A stretch of 64,000 nucleotides of DNA from Saccharina japonica (lineage: Eukaryota; Sar; Phaeophyceae; Laminariales; Laminariaceae), in assembly GCA_008828725.1 (NCBI GenBank), contig MEHQ01002181.1, positions 1-64,000 of the forward strand, written 5' to 3'. The notes beneath the pieces are model-generated. The model was not told where the DNA came from, did no database searches, and saw only the letters and a list, made by a program, of their open reading frames with translations. The stretch's first letter is position 1. Each line of letters starts with the position of its first letter. The translations under genes and the position numbers were made by a program. Positions 11,401 to 20,752 of this stretch are shown in pieces.

Positions 11401-14400
11401 GCTGCGGCTGCAGGACGAAATCAAACGAAGACATGGACAAGTGAAAAATCAACTCAAACCGATGCACATTTATTTACTCAACAAGAAGTACTTGCATTGT
11501 GCGCAACTGCTACTACTATTTAATGCTGTGTACCTGGTGCAGGTAGAGTGTAGAGTGAACATTATCGAAAATGACTGTCCGAAGGCCCGAACGCATCTTA
11601 TACTTGTGCTTCATGTAGTGTATTGGCCACACGGGGATGATAATTTTTGTCCCCCCCAAAAAATCACGTCTTTTTTCCCTCTAATGAGAGGAAATAGGGG
11701 AAATTTTTCCGAAAAGCTGAAAAAGGCTGTTTCCCGGAAATTTTTGGGTTCCGGGCGAGGAAATACGCATCCCTGATTTATATCAACAGCATTTGGTCCT
11801 ATTTACTACCCCGTAAAAAAAAAAAAAAAAAGAGAAAGGAAGGGCGAAGATAATAAATGGGATGGAAAGAAAGTATTAAAATAAAAAAGATAAATCAAAA
11901 GTTCGCTACGATATATCGAAAAGTTCCATACGATATCCAACACTCATGTACCGATGTTCCTTCTGTGCATCACCACTCGCCTTGTCTTGGAGGCGAGGCA
12001 AGAGTACGTCCACGACACGGTCAATCTCCTCCTCCTGAACATGAAAGCGCTGGCTGTACTCGGTCATCATGCCGCCCAGCAGCTGGCAGCACCGGAATCG
12101 GACCGCCTTGTCCGCTGCCGCCGAGCGCGTGAGGAGGAACTCCACGGTCCGGTCGAGCAGCGCTGCAGCCGCCGCCGCCACCACCACCAACAAAAATACG
12201 CATAGACCCGACAAAAAGCACGCGCGCATACAAAAACATTGTTAGTATACGAATGCCAGAAGGGAAGGAAGCAGCGGCACTCTTCACTCGTATGACTGGA
12301 ATTAGGAGGGTGGGGAGTCGGGAAGGCAGGGGCGTAAATAAATGAAAAAAAAAATGAAATCGCTGTTTTTGTTGTTCCCACATGAAATCATCGCCAAATT
12401 TCTTTTTTACGAGTTACCACAGCAAATAGATAGGGACCACATGTTGGCAAAAACATTAAAAAAAATATTTTCTTGTGTGTGCCGTAGGTTCTATTTACTC
12501 CTTGTAGTCCCCCGGAAAAATAGTAGTCGGTGGTCTTAAGGTAGTTTTTTTAAGGTAGTTTTCAATGTTGATGGGAGTGGACAAAAAAGGCAAAGCGGGG
12601 AAAAAAAAAAAAAAAAACCGAGGCAAGCCTAACTTTAACAACTATTAATAGTATGCATATACATCGTTCGCCCCGATGGTCTAGAGGTAACCTCGAACAC
12701 TTCTGAACGTTGATGTCTGGAGTTCGAATCTCACGTGGGTCGGACTTTAGAGTTTATTTGCAAAAATAAATAAAAAAACGGAATCAACTGCTGAGAGCGC
12801 CAATTAATAGTAGCGTGGGTAGGCACAATTCGATGCGAGTCGACGAGGGAAGGAAAGGCTGAAGTCTTCTCGCGATAAAAATGCAAGGCAAGAACCGTAG
12901 TGGGGGAGGAGGGAGAGGAGCCTACTTTGTGACCCCGGATCTGAGTTACGACTAGGGAGGGAGAAAGACGGAAGTGCGAAGATAATAAATGGGATGGACA
13001 AAAAAATATATATATATATATATATACAGTGATGGGGAGCATTCCGCTAAACGAAACAACATGGAGAGAGCCCCCCCCCTTCCTTCATCCCCCTTCCCGA
13101 CGACTTGTGACGCACGTCGAGGGCAAGCCGTTTGTTGGACCGGACGGGAGCACAAAGACTTCCGTCAACACCAGCCACCTCTCATTCATCATCCACCGCG
13201 CTTGGAGCATGCAAAACGAAATCGTACGGCCTGGCCGGTAACGTAGTTGCTGCGCGCCGGCTACTCAACGACTATACTCGTACGACAATCCAAGCTACTC
13301 AACGACTATTCTCGTACGACAATCCAAGCTACTCAACGACAACACTCGTACGAACGACAATCCAAGATTAGGCTACCATTATTGTTGTATATGTCATGTG
13401 CATATCTAGTATTGAAAGATGGTCGCCATAGGAGTTGTCAATAGCACGACAGCAGTTTACCGAACACGACGGCGGTGTATTCGTAGCGTGTAGCACAATT
13501 CGACGCGAGTCGACGAGGGAAGAAAGCGTTGAATGGTCCTCGCGAAATAAATGAGGGCAGGTACCGCAGTGGGGAGGGGGAAGAAGAATCTGCTTTGTGA
13601 CCCCGGATCTGAGCTAAACAGGGACGGAGAAGGGCAAGAAAGAGAAGATGATAAATGGCATGAAAAAACAAAAAAAAAAACACCCCCGGTGATAACGTTT
13701 GGGGCTCTAGAAAACTTACCACCCGGTGTGGTATATGTACTCCGGGGGTGTGATATACAACGTACCCCGTCGATATGTTGGGCGGTCGTTTTGGATTTGA
13801 TACAAAGTATCACCGGGGGTGGTATACTCTATAGGGGGCGTGATAAAAACTTGTGTGATGAGTGGTTGCAAAGGAGTTTTGCTGCCACACTCCAAGCAGG
13901 TGGTAGCGTGATAAAAAACGGGTGTGATATCATAGCAGTGGATGGTTCACACATCAGACAGACCAGCTCGAAACAGGCTAATAAGAAAGCCAGGCTGAGA
14001 TTTTGAGGAAAATATGTAGTCCCGGAGGGGTTATCTTGAAATTAGTCTAGAAAGCACCCTCTCTCAGAGAAGTAATCCAGCCTGGACCAGATTTCCTGTT
14101 TCTTATTATTATAGGTGTCTTATACTCCTGTATCACATGCTTGACGGATGTGAGCTACTATTAGACACCGGTAGCTGTCGTATGTGTGTGTTCTTCACAT
14201 TAAACCGTCCTTTCTACCCGTCGACATCCAGCACATCCAGAGTGCCCGTGCCGATTCTTCATCATAGAGAGATACCACTTCTGTGGTAACAATTATACAC
14301 ACGTTTGCCCTGGTGTGAGCTATGGGAGACAGATGCTGTAGTTCATGATCTGTCCTGCGTGTAGAATGGTTGGAGGTTTCACTACCACACTCGAAGGTGG

Positions 14401-17400
14401 CTTGTAGGCTTGTAGGTGGGCTGTGTTGTGCTGAGTGTGTGTTCTTCACATTAAACCTTCCTTTCTACCCGTCGACATCCAGCACACCCTGTGTCCGTGC
14501 CGATTCTTCATCCTAAAAAAGTACCAGTGCCTTTGAAAAGTAGCGGAGCGAACGTTATTTGACGCGAAAAACACGTAATCGAGCCTTGAGACGCGACAGT
14601 CGCCGGGTCCGCACACGAGTTTCTCCCACTGCGACGGGTTTCCATCGATGCGTGCACGTGTGCTGCTACACCGACTTGTTACCCCAAAGAAGTCCGCTGG
14701 TGTCTCGGTATACTGCTGCAATTTTGTTTTTGTTGAGAACGACAGACAAAAAAAACTGCCCGCCGCGAGATGGTTTCGAGGCTATGCGAGGGATATAAGA
14801 CAAAAGAGCGAATTGCTGCGAAGGGAGAGCACCAGGCACCCCTAGTGCTTTTACCGTGCCACTTACGAGCTACCTTGTATTCGGCTATTCCTTTTCATTG
14901 GTCGAATACTCACGTTCCGCGATATTTTCATTGATTGAAACACATAAAACAATATTTGCACCGTGCTCGCGCTGGGCACCCCAAATCCCGCACCGAGCTG
15001 ATCCCAACCAGACCTGAGCCCTCCAGACTGTCCGCGCGGGGCGTGGGTCTATTAATTAGCCGCCGGCAGAGGTTGTCAAATATGATCCCAACGCGACCAA
15101 AATCGAGGTGATATATCATATATATCATACTGCCGAGGCAAATAAATAGCACCAAGCACTACGCGTACGAAGTATACTCGTAGCGCGCTGGACGGCAAGT
15201 GTAAGCATCGTTTGGTCTTCACATGTATACCCCCAACGCCCCCAACAGTCCTTATATTTCCGTCCAGAATCCAGAGAAATATATGCCAGAATACAGCAAC
15301 CATACGAAGTAGTGTCGAAGGAGTGGTGACCTAACCCTCGCGAAGGGACGCGGAAAGTGTAACGCTGGCGCGCGGCGTGGCTTTCAACTTCATTTCCCAG
15401 CTGCGTACATGGTCTGCTCTGCTTATTGCACTGCAGCGTAGTATCTCTTGTGTCCTAGTTTTGTGACCACAGAACTGGTACCTCTCTAGGATGAAGAATC
15501 GGCACGGACATTGGGTGTGCTGGATGTCGACGGGTGGAAAGGAAGGTTTAATGTGAAGAACACACACACATGGCTGCTCAGCCGAAAAATCCTGGCCACC
15601 AGGTGAAGGCGAAGGTGCAAAACCGACCAACGCGCTTCTCTACAAGGTGTTATTATCATATCAGACGTGCGAGTGTTGTGTGTGTGTGTGAGCGTTCTTG
15701 ACATCAGACCGCACCGTTCTTTCTCTCCGTCGACATCTATATAGCACGCCCAGTGTCCGCGCCGACTCTTCATCATCCAGAGAGATGAAAGCTCTGGTCA
15801 CAAGACCACGCGACACATCAGATATACTACACTGCAATGCAGTAAGCAAGTGTGTGTGTTTTCACATCAAACCTTCCTTTCTACCCGTCGACATCCAGCA
15901 CACCCAGTGTCCGTGCCGATTCTTCATCCTAGAAAGGTACCAGTTCTGTGGGCACAAAACTACGACACAGAGATACTACGCTGCAGTGCAGTAAGCAGAG
16001 CAGACAATGCAATGCCGTATACGACAGGCAAGACCTACCCTGCTAGCAATCCAGGTGCATGAAAGAGAAAAAAGAGGAAAAAATAAGGAGCAAAAGCAAG
16101 AATAGACAATGCAATGAATGCCATGCCATCGTAAACTTTCCTTGACTTTCGTGTGTAGCACGAAAACGAAACGGAACTGAGTAGGAAGCGCCACGCATCC
16201 GTGGTATGGGTGGCGCCCAAGGGAATGGAGACAGAGGGGGGGGGGCGGTTCGTAGGGAATCCGCGGCGAACGAAAGCAGGAAGGAGACGGCAGACAGGGT
16301 AGCAAGGTACCAGACTGACTAACTGGTAGAACCTGTCTGTACTACGGACACAAAGCTGCCTCGGCTGCCTGGAAGGTGCTTTTGGTGTGCTCCGGTTGCC
16401 TGTCCTTTCCTGTCGTTCTTAGTCTTGCTCTGTTTGCGTTGTTTTTTCTTTCCATTTCATTTCGTTTGATTTTATTGTCTGTCGCATCTCCTCTGGGAGA
16501 AGTACGACACTTTTTGTTTATTTTTGTCACGTTTTTGTTTGGATGTTTGATTGTTTGTTGATTTGCTTTAGTATGTTTTTTATTTTTATTTTTGTCCGTT
16601 TCGCTTTTTCTCTTCCTGCACCTGGATTGCTAGCAGGGTAGGTCTTGCCTGTCGTATATGGCATTGCCTTGTCTGCTCTGCTTACTACACTGAGCGTAGT
16701 ATCTCTGTGTCGTAGTTTTGTGACCACATAACCGGTACCTTTTTAGGATGAAGAATCGGCAAGGACACTGGGTGTGCTGGATGTCGACGGGTAGAAAAGA
16801 AGGTTTAATGTGAAGAACACACACACTGGAGCCTAATTTTGACAGCACCAAAACCATAGGGACCTCTAATGGGTTGCCTGCAGCGTCCGCCAGACGCCGT
16901 ACCTACCACACGTACCAAAAGGCATAAAAGTTGACAACAGTTACTAAATATCCCGCTGCGTGAGTTCTTATTCATACCGGCGGCTTAGAAGTCGCGCAGC
17001 ACGATACTTGTCACGCCTGCTGCGGTGTGTGTGTGTTCTTCATGTTGAACCGTCCTTCCTACCCGTCGACATCCAGCACACCCAGTGTCTGTGCCGATTC
17101 TTCATCCTAGAGAGATACCAGTTCTGTAGTCACAGAACTACGACACAGAGATACTACGCTGCAGTGCAGTAAGCTACTTCTGTAGCTAGCTGCAGTGGCT
17201 GTAAAACTGCCCGCTCAGGCGAACTTCTCAGACGTGCCCGCATAAAATTATGCTGTTTCTACTGAGGGAGAGGCATGCCTGGTTGGTGTGCCACCTGGTC
17301 GTTGTGCTTGGAAAGGCTCTATTTTCAATGCGGGCACACCTAGGGAAGTGTGCCCGCGCGGGCAGTTTTACGCGAGCTCAGCTAGCTGTCGCTATTTCCA

Positions 17401-19468
17401 GGAGGCCAAGCAGCAGGGCACTTGTAAATGTCCTCAACTTGCGTGCGTTTCGCGGTCGTGCGTCTACAGCGATTGTAAAAGGGGTCCCTTTGTTTTGAGT
17501 GAGGTAAAACAAAAAAAAAAAACGCGCATTCGCTCATAATAATAGGAGAGAAAACCGCGACTAAAAAAAAAAAAAAAAAAGTCGCTGCCTTTATCGGACA
17601 CAGGTGTCGGCAAGGCAACCCCTCTCGAAAGTGATTTATCACACTCCAATATACAGCAGTAGTAGGTACCCCGACTTTAGAAAGGTGTGGTTCAGGCCGA
17701 AAGTAGCTCTCTCAACTAGCCTTCTGCTCTCATCCACAAATCAGTGGGAAATATATACATATATACGTATTAGCTTTACTCGTACGTAGTGAAGGCGGGT
17801 CCAGCCGATTTGGCCTTATCTTAACTTATACTATTCTCTCCCAAAGCCCGTAGACGTGGGTTGCTAACACCGAATTTGTCGTTGATTTGGTCACTGCTAC
17901 CTCGGCGTCTCAAAGGGGTTAGTGTGAAGACACACACATACATACCAATACATGGGATTAACCCCCCGACAGTGAGATCATTTCTTGAGCTTCAGCTAAC
18001 GGCGTACACGACCCCGGAAAGGAGCACTAACCCTATCCCAACCCAGAGGCCTGCCTGGTTGGTTGAGCTGTGGGGTCGCAGTGCCTTAGAAAACTCTAAG
18101 TCGCCACCTACGTAGCCGCAAATAAAAGACCGTTCCTGCGCCGGCAGATGTCAATGGGTCTACGGCACACACACACAAATTTAACGATCGTGCTCGCGGG
18201 TCGGGGGTAGACATCATAGACCTGCGCAAGGTCAACATCTACCGGCTCTTAACCAACAGAGGAGCCTTCCGAGGGCGTCGCCATACGCACACGCAACCCT
18301 CACATGAAAAAAACAAACAAACATATACACAACGCCCTTCCTTCCGAACCACATAGAGCAGCAGCAGACACAACAGAAGCACCACCACCAGCAACAGCAG
18401 CAGCAGCAGCAGCAGCAGCACCACCAGCAGCAGCAACAGAGACAGAGCGATAGCAATATCTACTGATAGCTCGTCTTGCAAAACCACAAAACAAACTCGC
18501 GGGCACGAATTCACTCACCCCCATGTTCATCGCCGGGGGCCGCGCCCCCCTCCTCCTCGTTCCCGCCACCGCCCGAAGCCGCCAGCAAGATGACGAACTG
18601 AACCAGCCGCTCCACACCGGGGTCGCGCTTAGAGACCACCAGGATGCGGCTTAAGCACGCGAGGTATTCGTCCCAAGCCGACTGGAGAGCGAGATCGGGG
18701 CGGGCCCGGGATTGGGCGGGGACCAGAAGGCATGGTTACGGTTTCAAACAAAGTATATAGGCGCACAAATGCGTAAGCAAGGTATGCTATTTTTTTTAGT
18801 TTTTTTATACGTAGGGGGGGGGTGTACTCATGTCGTGCACGGCCGTAGTCATATGACCATAGACCCTCGCATCCCTACAATGCCGGGACGGAGCACGTTG
18901 GGTTTTCACCAACCAGGCAGACATTGCTTGCACCAAGCGCGAAGCGCCGTGAGGTATTGGGCGAGTCGCATGGAGGGTGAGCTGCATCCTGCTAAGAACC
19001 GCCTCTGAGGCGGACTTGCATATGGACGACAGCTTCAATGAGTTAATTTAATTTCTGGTGTGGCCACTTCCGGAGACAGCAATGGGTTTTACTATGTAAC
19101 TGCCTCGCGGATGCCTTACCATATTAACACTACGTGATACGACCATTCCCCTTGTGCGGAACAAAGGTTCTCCACCCCGCACAAATGATCTACTCGACCG
19201 CCAGCTTTGGTGACCGCCAAAAAAAAATAACAAAAAAAACGGCCCCCTGGTTGTCTAGCTCACGGGGGGGGGCGAACTCATTTGTAGCTTGCCTTGTAAA
19301 AAGTCATTTTAGGGGGCAGTAGGGTGTACTCATGTTGTGCATCATGGCCGTGGCCGTAGTCGTATGACATTCCTACAATGCTGGGGCGGGGCATGTCGTT
19401 TTTTCACGAGCAGGCAGACATTGCTGGCACCAAGCGCGAAGCGCCGTGGTATTTTCAGCGAGTCGCAT

Positions 19469-19500
<32 letters not shown>

Positions 19501-20752
19501 ACTTATTTGTTGCTTGCCTTAGTCGTTTGACCATTGACCACGCATCCCTTTCGAGACGGAGCACCGTTCCTACTCCCAATAGAGACACCAACAGTTGGGC
19601 GCTCAATACATTATTTCCATATATTACATACGTACAGTAGAAAAAAATGCTTTTAATTTCCCCCTTCCTGCCTGTGGCCACCATGTATCTCCCAAGATAA
19701 GGATCGTTTTCTCGCTACTATCTAGTGTACCAATCTTCTCCATGTTACATTCGTCTACTTTCCTCATCTCTCCTCTTAACACATCCCGTTCCTCCTTGCA
19801 CATCTCACATTCTCCCACTATGTGAGTTCTACTCTCTCTTTGCCACAAGAGCACATCTGTGCATCTACTTCCTCCTCCCGGCTACTGGTATACCTCTTCC
19901 TTCTTTCTGACAGGTCCCAGGCCCCCTACACGTACACGAAATCGTAGTTTCAGCGTTTTCGCGAAGTCCATTGAACCGTGCAAATATATTCCTTCCTATG
20001 CGTTTATTTGGCGGAGGGGGGGGGGGCGTACTCATGTGTTGCTTGCCTTAGTCATGTCTGACTATTGAGGGGGAGGTGTTACGAAATCCAAATGTTTATG
20101 GCCATTGCCACATGTGACACGAATTGAGACTCGCACTAGAGGCGGTATTCTGATCTGTCTGTCTACCTCAAGGGGGTTCAAATGGACCCCTAGAGCTTGC
20201 GCAAGCGGCTCAGACGATGCAACAAAACCCTGCCAAGCACCCCGGCACCTCGATCTGGTCCACTAACTCTCAGCAGACTCATGCAATTGTGACGGTTTCA
20301 AGCACATACGGCACATCACACCGGCGTCGAGTTGGATTTGGATCTTCGATCTCTTTATCTTCCGCCGGATCATCCTACAATCAGTTTTGAGTCATAGGAT
20401 GCAAGCTCACCATTCATGGAGATCAACCCAAACACCTCACGGCGCTTCGCGCTTGGTGCAAGCAATTTCTATCTGGTCGATGAAAATGCGACGTGCTCCG
20501 TCCCGGTAATGCAGGGATGCGAGTGAGGGTCTATGGTCATACGCCTACGGCCATGGACAACATGAGTACCCCCCCCCCCCCCCCCNNCCCCCCCCCCCCC
20601 CCCCCCCGTCACCCCCCGCGACCACAACCCCCGCAATGCATGCCTCCTTACAACCGCACCTTGTGCTTAGACAGGAGTCGGAGAAGCGCGTCGCAGCACC
20701 GCCTGTGGCACTGCACGGTCCTCTGCGCCTCCGTGAATAACTTGCGCACGGC
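2384..20752 (-). CDS. NCAPG: Condensin complex subunit 3 (CAP-G), N-terminal half, five exons, partial at both ends
   Basis: HEAT-repeat subunit of the condensin complex, which compacts mitotic chromosomes by binding the kleisin CAP-H and DNA. Five exons on the minus strand (20752-20660, 18681-18519, 12162-11981, 6742-6545, 2452-2384) join in phase to 235 codons that follow the family order: an N-terminal helix, the block with VVSKRDPGVERLVQFV (family: VVxKREPAVERVIxF), an acidic spacer, the DKAVRFRCCQLL helix, RLQDK then VAGVRVQAVAAL, SSPDVRQAALVAV, and RTQDVKESVRKAAF. The acidic spacer (NEEE to DEHG) sits where animal CAP-G has a run of acidic residues. Introns are 1978, 6356, 5238 and 4092 bp and are filled with repeats. 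The start codon exon lies above 20752, and the C-terminal two thirds lies beyond the left edge. Recognised from remembered family sequence, not a search; the agreement across four exon joins makes it firm. Confidence 0.9.
2589..2670. mobile_element. TTAA-flanked palindromic MITE (piggyBac-like)
   Basis: 82 bp between TTAA (2585-2588) and TTAA (2671-2674), ends CCC(A)...CAGAACT and AGTTCTCAAGGGG. One of about 12 copies in the window with consensus ends CCCCTTAAGAACTGGTCCC and inner GGGGACAAACTACTTGGAA. TTAA duplication plus CCC termini are piggyBac features. Confidence 0.8.
3538..3600. repeat. Tandem repeat, 3 x 21 bp
   Basis: GGTCCTGTGTAATACGTACAA, one base over 20 per unit, occurs three times without change; here written GGTCCTGTGTAATACGTACA plus A. 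Confidence 0.95.
3887..4015 (-). repeat. Dispersed repeat family B
   Basis: Family of about 190 bp: TTCGACGCGAGTCGACGAGG, TTCTCGCGATAAAAATGC, AAGGCAAGAACCGTAGTGGG, TTGTGACCCCGGATCTGAG, then GAAGGGCGAAGATAATAAAT. Other copies: 2193-2246 (-), 40345-40475 (-), 41650-41830 (-), 11832-11873 (+ end only). Here the 3-prime part (3690-3745) is split off by about 140 bases of other sequence. Confidence 0.85.
4410..4620. repeat. Fold-back element with about 85 bp arms
   Basis: Near-perfect palindrome: left arm 4414-4500 (GGCGAGTCTTAACGAATGAA...), right arm 4531-4619 reading back ...TTCATTCGTTAAGACTCGCC, loop about 30 bases. The arms are rich in AATCGATT. No coding content. The RNA or single strand would form one long hairpin. 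Confidence 0.9.
5390..5908 (+). mobile_element. Poly-C-tailed non-autonomous repeat (family P), long copy
   Basis: About 500 bp family ending ATGAGTAC(A) plus poly-C like the LINE. This copy runs from GGTTGAGTTGGCGTCGG at 5400 to the C-tract after GAGTACC at 5895. Other copies are at 18823-19262, 20395-20568, 20969-21465 and fragments at 19323-19468 and 23947-23994. No coding frame; no clear Pol III boxes. Best read as a SINE-like partner moved by the LINE. Confidence 0.75.
5994..6045 (+). mobile_element. Decayed LINE tail fragment
   Basis: GGAACGGCGGTGCCCCTTCT and the following GGGTGCATGGTCAAT match the LINE 3-prime region with several changes. The poly-C end is lost. Confidence 0.5.
6545..6742 (-). 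CDS. NCAPG: NCAPG exon, VRVQAV HEAT blocks
   Basis: 198 bp, 66 codons, phase 0 at both ends. It starts VAGVRVQAVAALRPFQ, passes an acidic loop (LEEDEDEAVLQDD) and continues SSPDVRQAALVAVDKT to MLDQ. It corresponds to the two HEAT units of CAP-G with VRxQAVxALxRLQ and PxVRRAxLxxI. The acceptor is CCGGCAG after a pyrimidine-rich stretch. The donor is CAG/GCAAGC, the second GC donor in this gene. Confidence 0.88.
7300..8697 (-). mobile_element. 5-prime-truncated LINE with poly-C at both ends
   Basis: Non-LTR retrotransposon fragment on the minus strand. At its 3-prime end (7317) the sequence runs into poly-C (G-run 7300-7316 on the plus strand) instead of poly-A. At its truncated 5-prime end it again meets poly-C (8687-8697). 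It keeps the last part of the reverse transcriptase and the C-terminal domain in one open frame. It sits in the 5.2 kb CAP-G intron. Short fragments of the same element occur at six or more other places in the window. Confidence 0.88.
7322..8686 (-). pseudogene. LINE reverse transcriptase, C-terminal fragment
   Basis: About 454 residues open to the natural stop. The frame begins just before the catalytic box (GLMFADDFVCI; FADD replaces the commoner YADD), continues YTYLGVEISKDCSWDAHI (thumb region of non-LTR RTs), and carries a C-terminal zinc-knuckle-like C-x-C-x8-H-x4-C (CPCGKAIESRVHIVGEC), then ILGDRWWPQAAKQEGD near the end. The endonuclease and N-terminal RT motifs are missing, so the copy cannot act alone. 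The extra Met-initiated residues upstream of 8686 belong to flanking DNA. Clade not assigned with confidence. Confidence 0.88.
9300..9655 (+). repeat. Family B, two copies in tandem
   Basis: 9300-9480 and 9515-9655, direct orientation, joined by an A/T-rich AAATAAA stretch. Confidence 0.9.
9653..9781. mobile_element. TACGGG-end element with doubled left arm
   Basis: GTACGGGGGACCATGGTAAA occurs twice in tandem (9652 and 9686, period 34), followed by TTTGGTCCTATTCACTACCC. The right-hand part is repeated beyond the hAT element (11784-11817). Confidence 0.6.
9799..11775. mobile_element. hAT-type non-autonomous element with 8 bp target duplication
   Basis: 1977 bp bounded by inverted CAGGGATGCGTATTTCC (17 of 17 at both ends) and flanked on both sides by the identical 8-mer ATTTATAT (9791-9798 and 11776-11783). 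CAGGG termini and 8 bp duplications are hAT hallmarks. Inside are GC-rich stretches (10050-10250) and a G-run (10680-10692) but no recognisable transposase, so it is non-autonomous. It landed in an older element whose TTTGGTCCTATT and ACCCCGTAAAA motifs appear on both sides. Confidence 0.82.
11981..12162 (-). CDS. NCAPG: NCAPG exon, VRFR HEAT block
   Basis: 182 bp: two bases finishing the split codon, then 60 codons starting LLDRTVEFLLTR and ending VVDVLLPRLQDK. It contains DKAVRFRCCQLLGGMM (family: N/DKxVRFRVCQLI) and the end of the helix before the VRxQAV repeat. The acceptor is GCTGCAG. The donor is AAG/GCGAGT, a GC donor: no GT site nearby keeps both the reading frame and the family alignment, whereas the GC site gives RLQDK-VAGVRVQAV exactly as expected. 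Confidence 0.88.
12669..12747 (+). other. tRNA-like sequence (pseudo-tRNA or tRNA-derived head)
   Basis: CCCCGATGGTCTAGAGGTAA resembles the 5-prime half with A box of tRNA-Asp/Glu, and GGAGTTCGAATCTC is a B box at the right distance. The T-stem and acceptor pair poorly, so it is not a sound tRNA gene. A T-rich end does not follow; instead A-rich sequence does, as in a SINE. Confidence 0.4.
12826..13005 (+). repeat. Family B copy
   Basis: Full unit ending GATAATAAATGGGATGG followed by a (TA)n microsatellite at 13006-13025. Confidence 0.9.
13260..13366. repeat. Tandem repeat, about 3 x 34 bp
   Basis: Units begin CTACTCAACGACTATACTCG and end ACGACAATCCAAG; the third unit has a small insertion. 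Confidence 0.9.
13494..13665 (+). repeat. Family B copy
   Basis: ATTCGACGCGAGTCGACGAG to GATAATAAATGGCATG. Confidence 0.85.
13965..14095 (+). repeat. Two-copy repeat, partner at 45345-45490
   Basis: AAGAAAGCCAGGCTGA, TTATCTTGAAATTAGT, GAAAGCACCCTCTCTC and ACCAGATTTCCTGTTTCTTA match the partner in inverse orientation, which starts directly after the TTAA MITE at 45264. Nature unknown. Confidence 0.75.
14186..14530 (+). repeat. Family A, two partial copies
   Basis: 14186-14290 and 14437-14530, both the 5-prime third of the family (TTCACATTAAACC through GATTCTTCATC). Confidence 0.75.
15405..15575 (-). repeat. Family A copy, inverted
   Basis: Reads GGATGAAGAATCGGCACGG, GGATGTCGACGGGTGGAAAG and ends in ACACACACACA. 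Confidence 0.85.
15685..16078 (+). repeat. Family A, diverged copy followed by a fuller copy
   Basis: 15685-15848 is a decayed copy; 15849-16078 is well preserved through CTAGCAATCCAGGTGCATG. Head-to-tail pair. Confidence 0.85.
16565..16830 (-). repeat. Family A, near full-length inverted copy
   Basis: Includes the T-rich (A-rich on the minus strand) 3-prime end and TGTGAAGAACACACACAC start. Confidence 0.9.
17026..17172 (+). repeat. Family A, 5-prime half
   Basis: Ends at GCAGTGCAGTAAGC, 30 bases before the TIR element at 17201. Confidence 0.8.
17201..17371. mobile_element. Short TIR element
   Basis: 171 bp with perfect 14 bp inverted ends GTAAAACTGCCCGC. Related sequence (GTTGGTGTG, TGCCCGCGC, GGGCAG, TACGCGAGCT) recurs at 39960-40060 and 40160-40285, where the ends are decayed. 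Confidence 0.7.
17685..17835 (+). repeat. Two-copy repeat, partner at 25015-25215
   Basis: Shared blocks CAGTGGGAAATAT, GAGCTTTACT-like, CCAGCCGATTTGG and ACTATTCTCT in the same order. Nature unknown. Confidence 0.6.
18388..18435. repeat. CAG microsatellite
   Basis: (CAG)n with CAC/CAA interruptions. Further CAG tracts at 22489-22509 and 22723-22746; (ATT)n at 56021-56040; T-tract of about 30 at 3672-3701. Confidence 0.9.
18519..18681 (-). CDS. NCAPG: NCAPG exon, ERxxxF HEAT block and acidic spacer
   Basis: 163 bp, entering in phase 0 after the acceptor CTCTCCAG and leaving in phase 1 at GTGAGT. It encodes SAWDEYLACLSRILVV, then SKRDPGVERLVQFVILLA, then a Gly/Glu-rich spacer. The KRxPxVER motif is the most recognisable signature of CAP-G N-termini. 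The phase 1 overhang (G) is completed by CG at the start of the next exon to give Ala. Confidence 0.88.
18823..19262 (-). mobile_element. Family P copy
   Basis: Near full-length copy; tail G-run 18814-18822. Its 5-prime end abuts another G-run (19264-19272) and a LINE tail scrap (19273-19305). It is close in sequence to 20969-21465, including the segment CTTGCACCAAGCGCGAAG. Confidence 0.8.
19500..20015 (-). mobile_element. LINE 3-prime fragment, poly-C on both sides
   Basis: Same element as at 7.3-8.7 kb. It encodes remnants of ILGDTWWPQA and HIVGECEMCKEERDVL in shifted frames. A 31-base G-run (19469-19499) marks the tail and an 11-base G-run (20016-20026) the truncated end, followed at once by a further LINE tail (20027-20063). 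Confidence 0.85.
20395..20568 (+). mobile_element. Family P copy, truncated
   Basis: 3-prime third of the family in plus orientation, ending GAGTACC and a C-run (20569-20607) interrupted by two N. Its tail points at the CAP-G exon 53 bases further on. Confidence 0.75.
20660..20752 (-). CDS. NCAPG: NCAPG exon (first visible), N-terminal helices
   Basis: 31 codons, starting AVRKLFTEAQ and ending LRLLSKHK, phase 0 at both ends. Acceptor CAG at 20755-20753; donor GTGCGG from 20659. It matches the first helical pair of CAP-G, before the VVxKREPAVERV block. The exon is squeezed between homopolymers: a C-run ends at 20607, and a G-run begins at 20779, beside the N gap. Read on the minus strand that G-run is poly-C about 25 bases upstream of the acceptor and may serve as its pyrimidine tract. 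The preceding exon with the start Met is not identified and could be in or beyond the gap. Confidence 0.82.

Larger units (their letters stand above)
12163..18518. other. NCAPG intron, repeat-dense
   Basis: 6.4 kb with family A (six copies), family B (two), a tRNA-like sequence, tandem repeat, TIR element 17201-17371 and two two-copy repeats. 13670-13960 has repeated GGGGGTGTGATA-like blocks of unknown origin; 14530-15300 nothing recognised. Confidence 0.7.

Noticed and set aside
18232-18514. Leu/Cys-rich minus-strand frames
   Set aside because: Translation of the CAG microsatellite downstream of a CAP-G donor.
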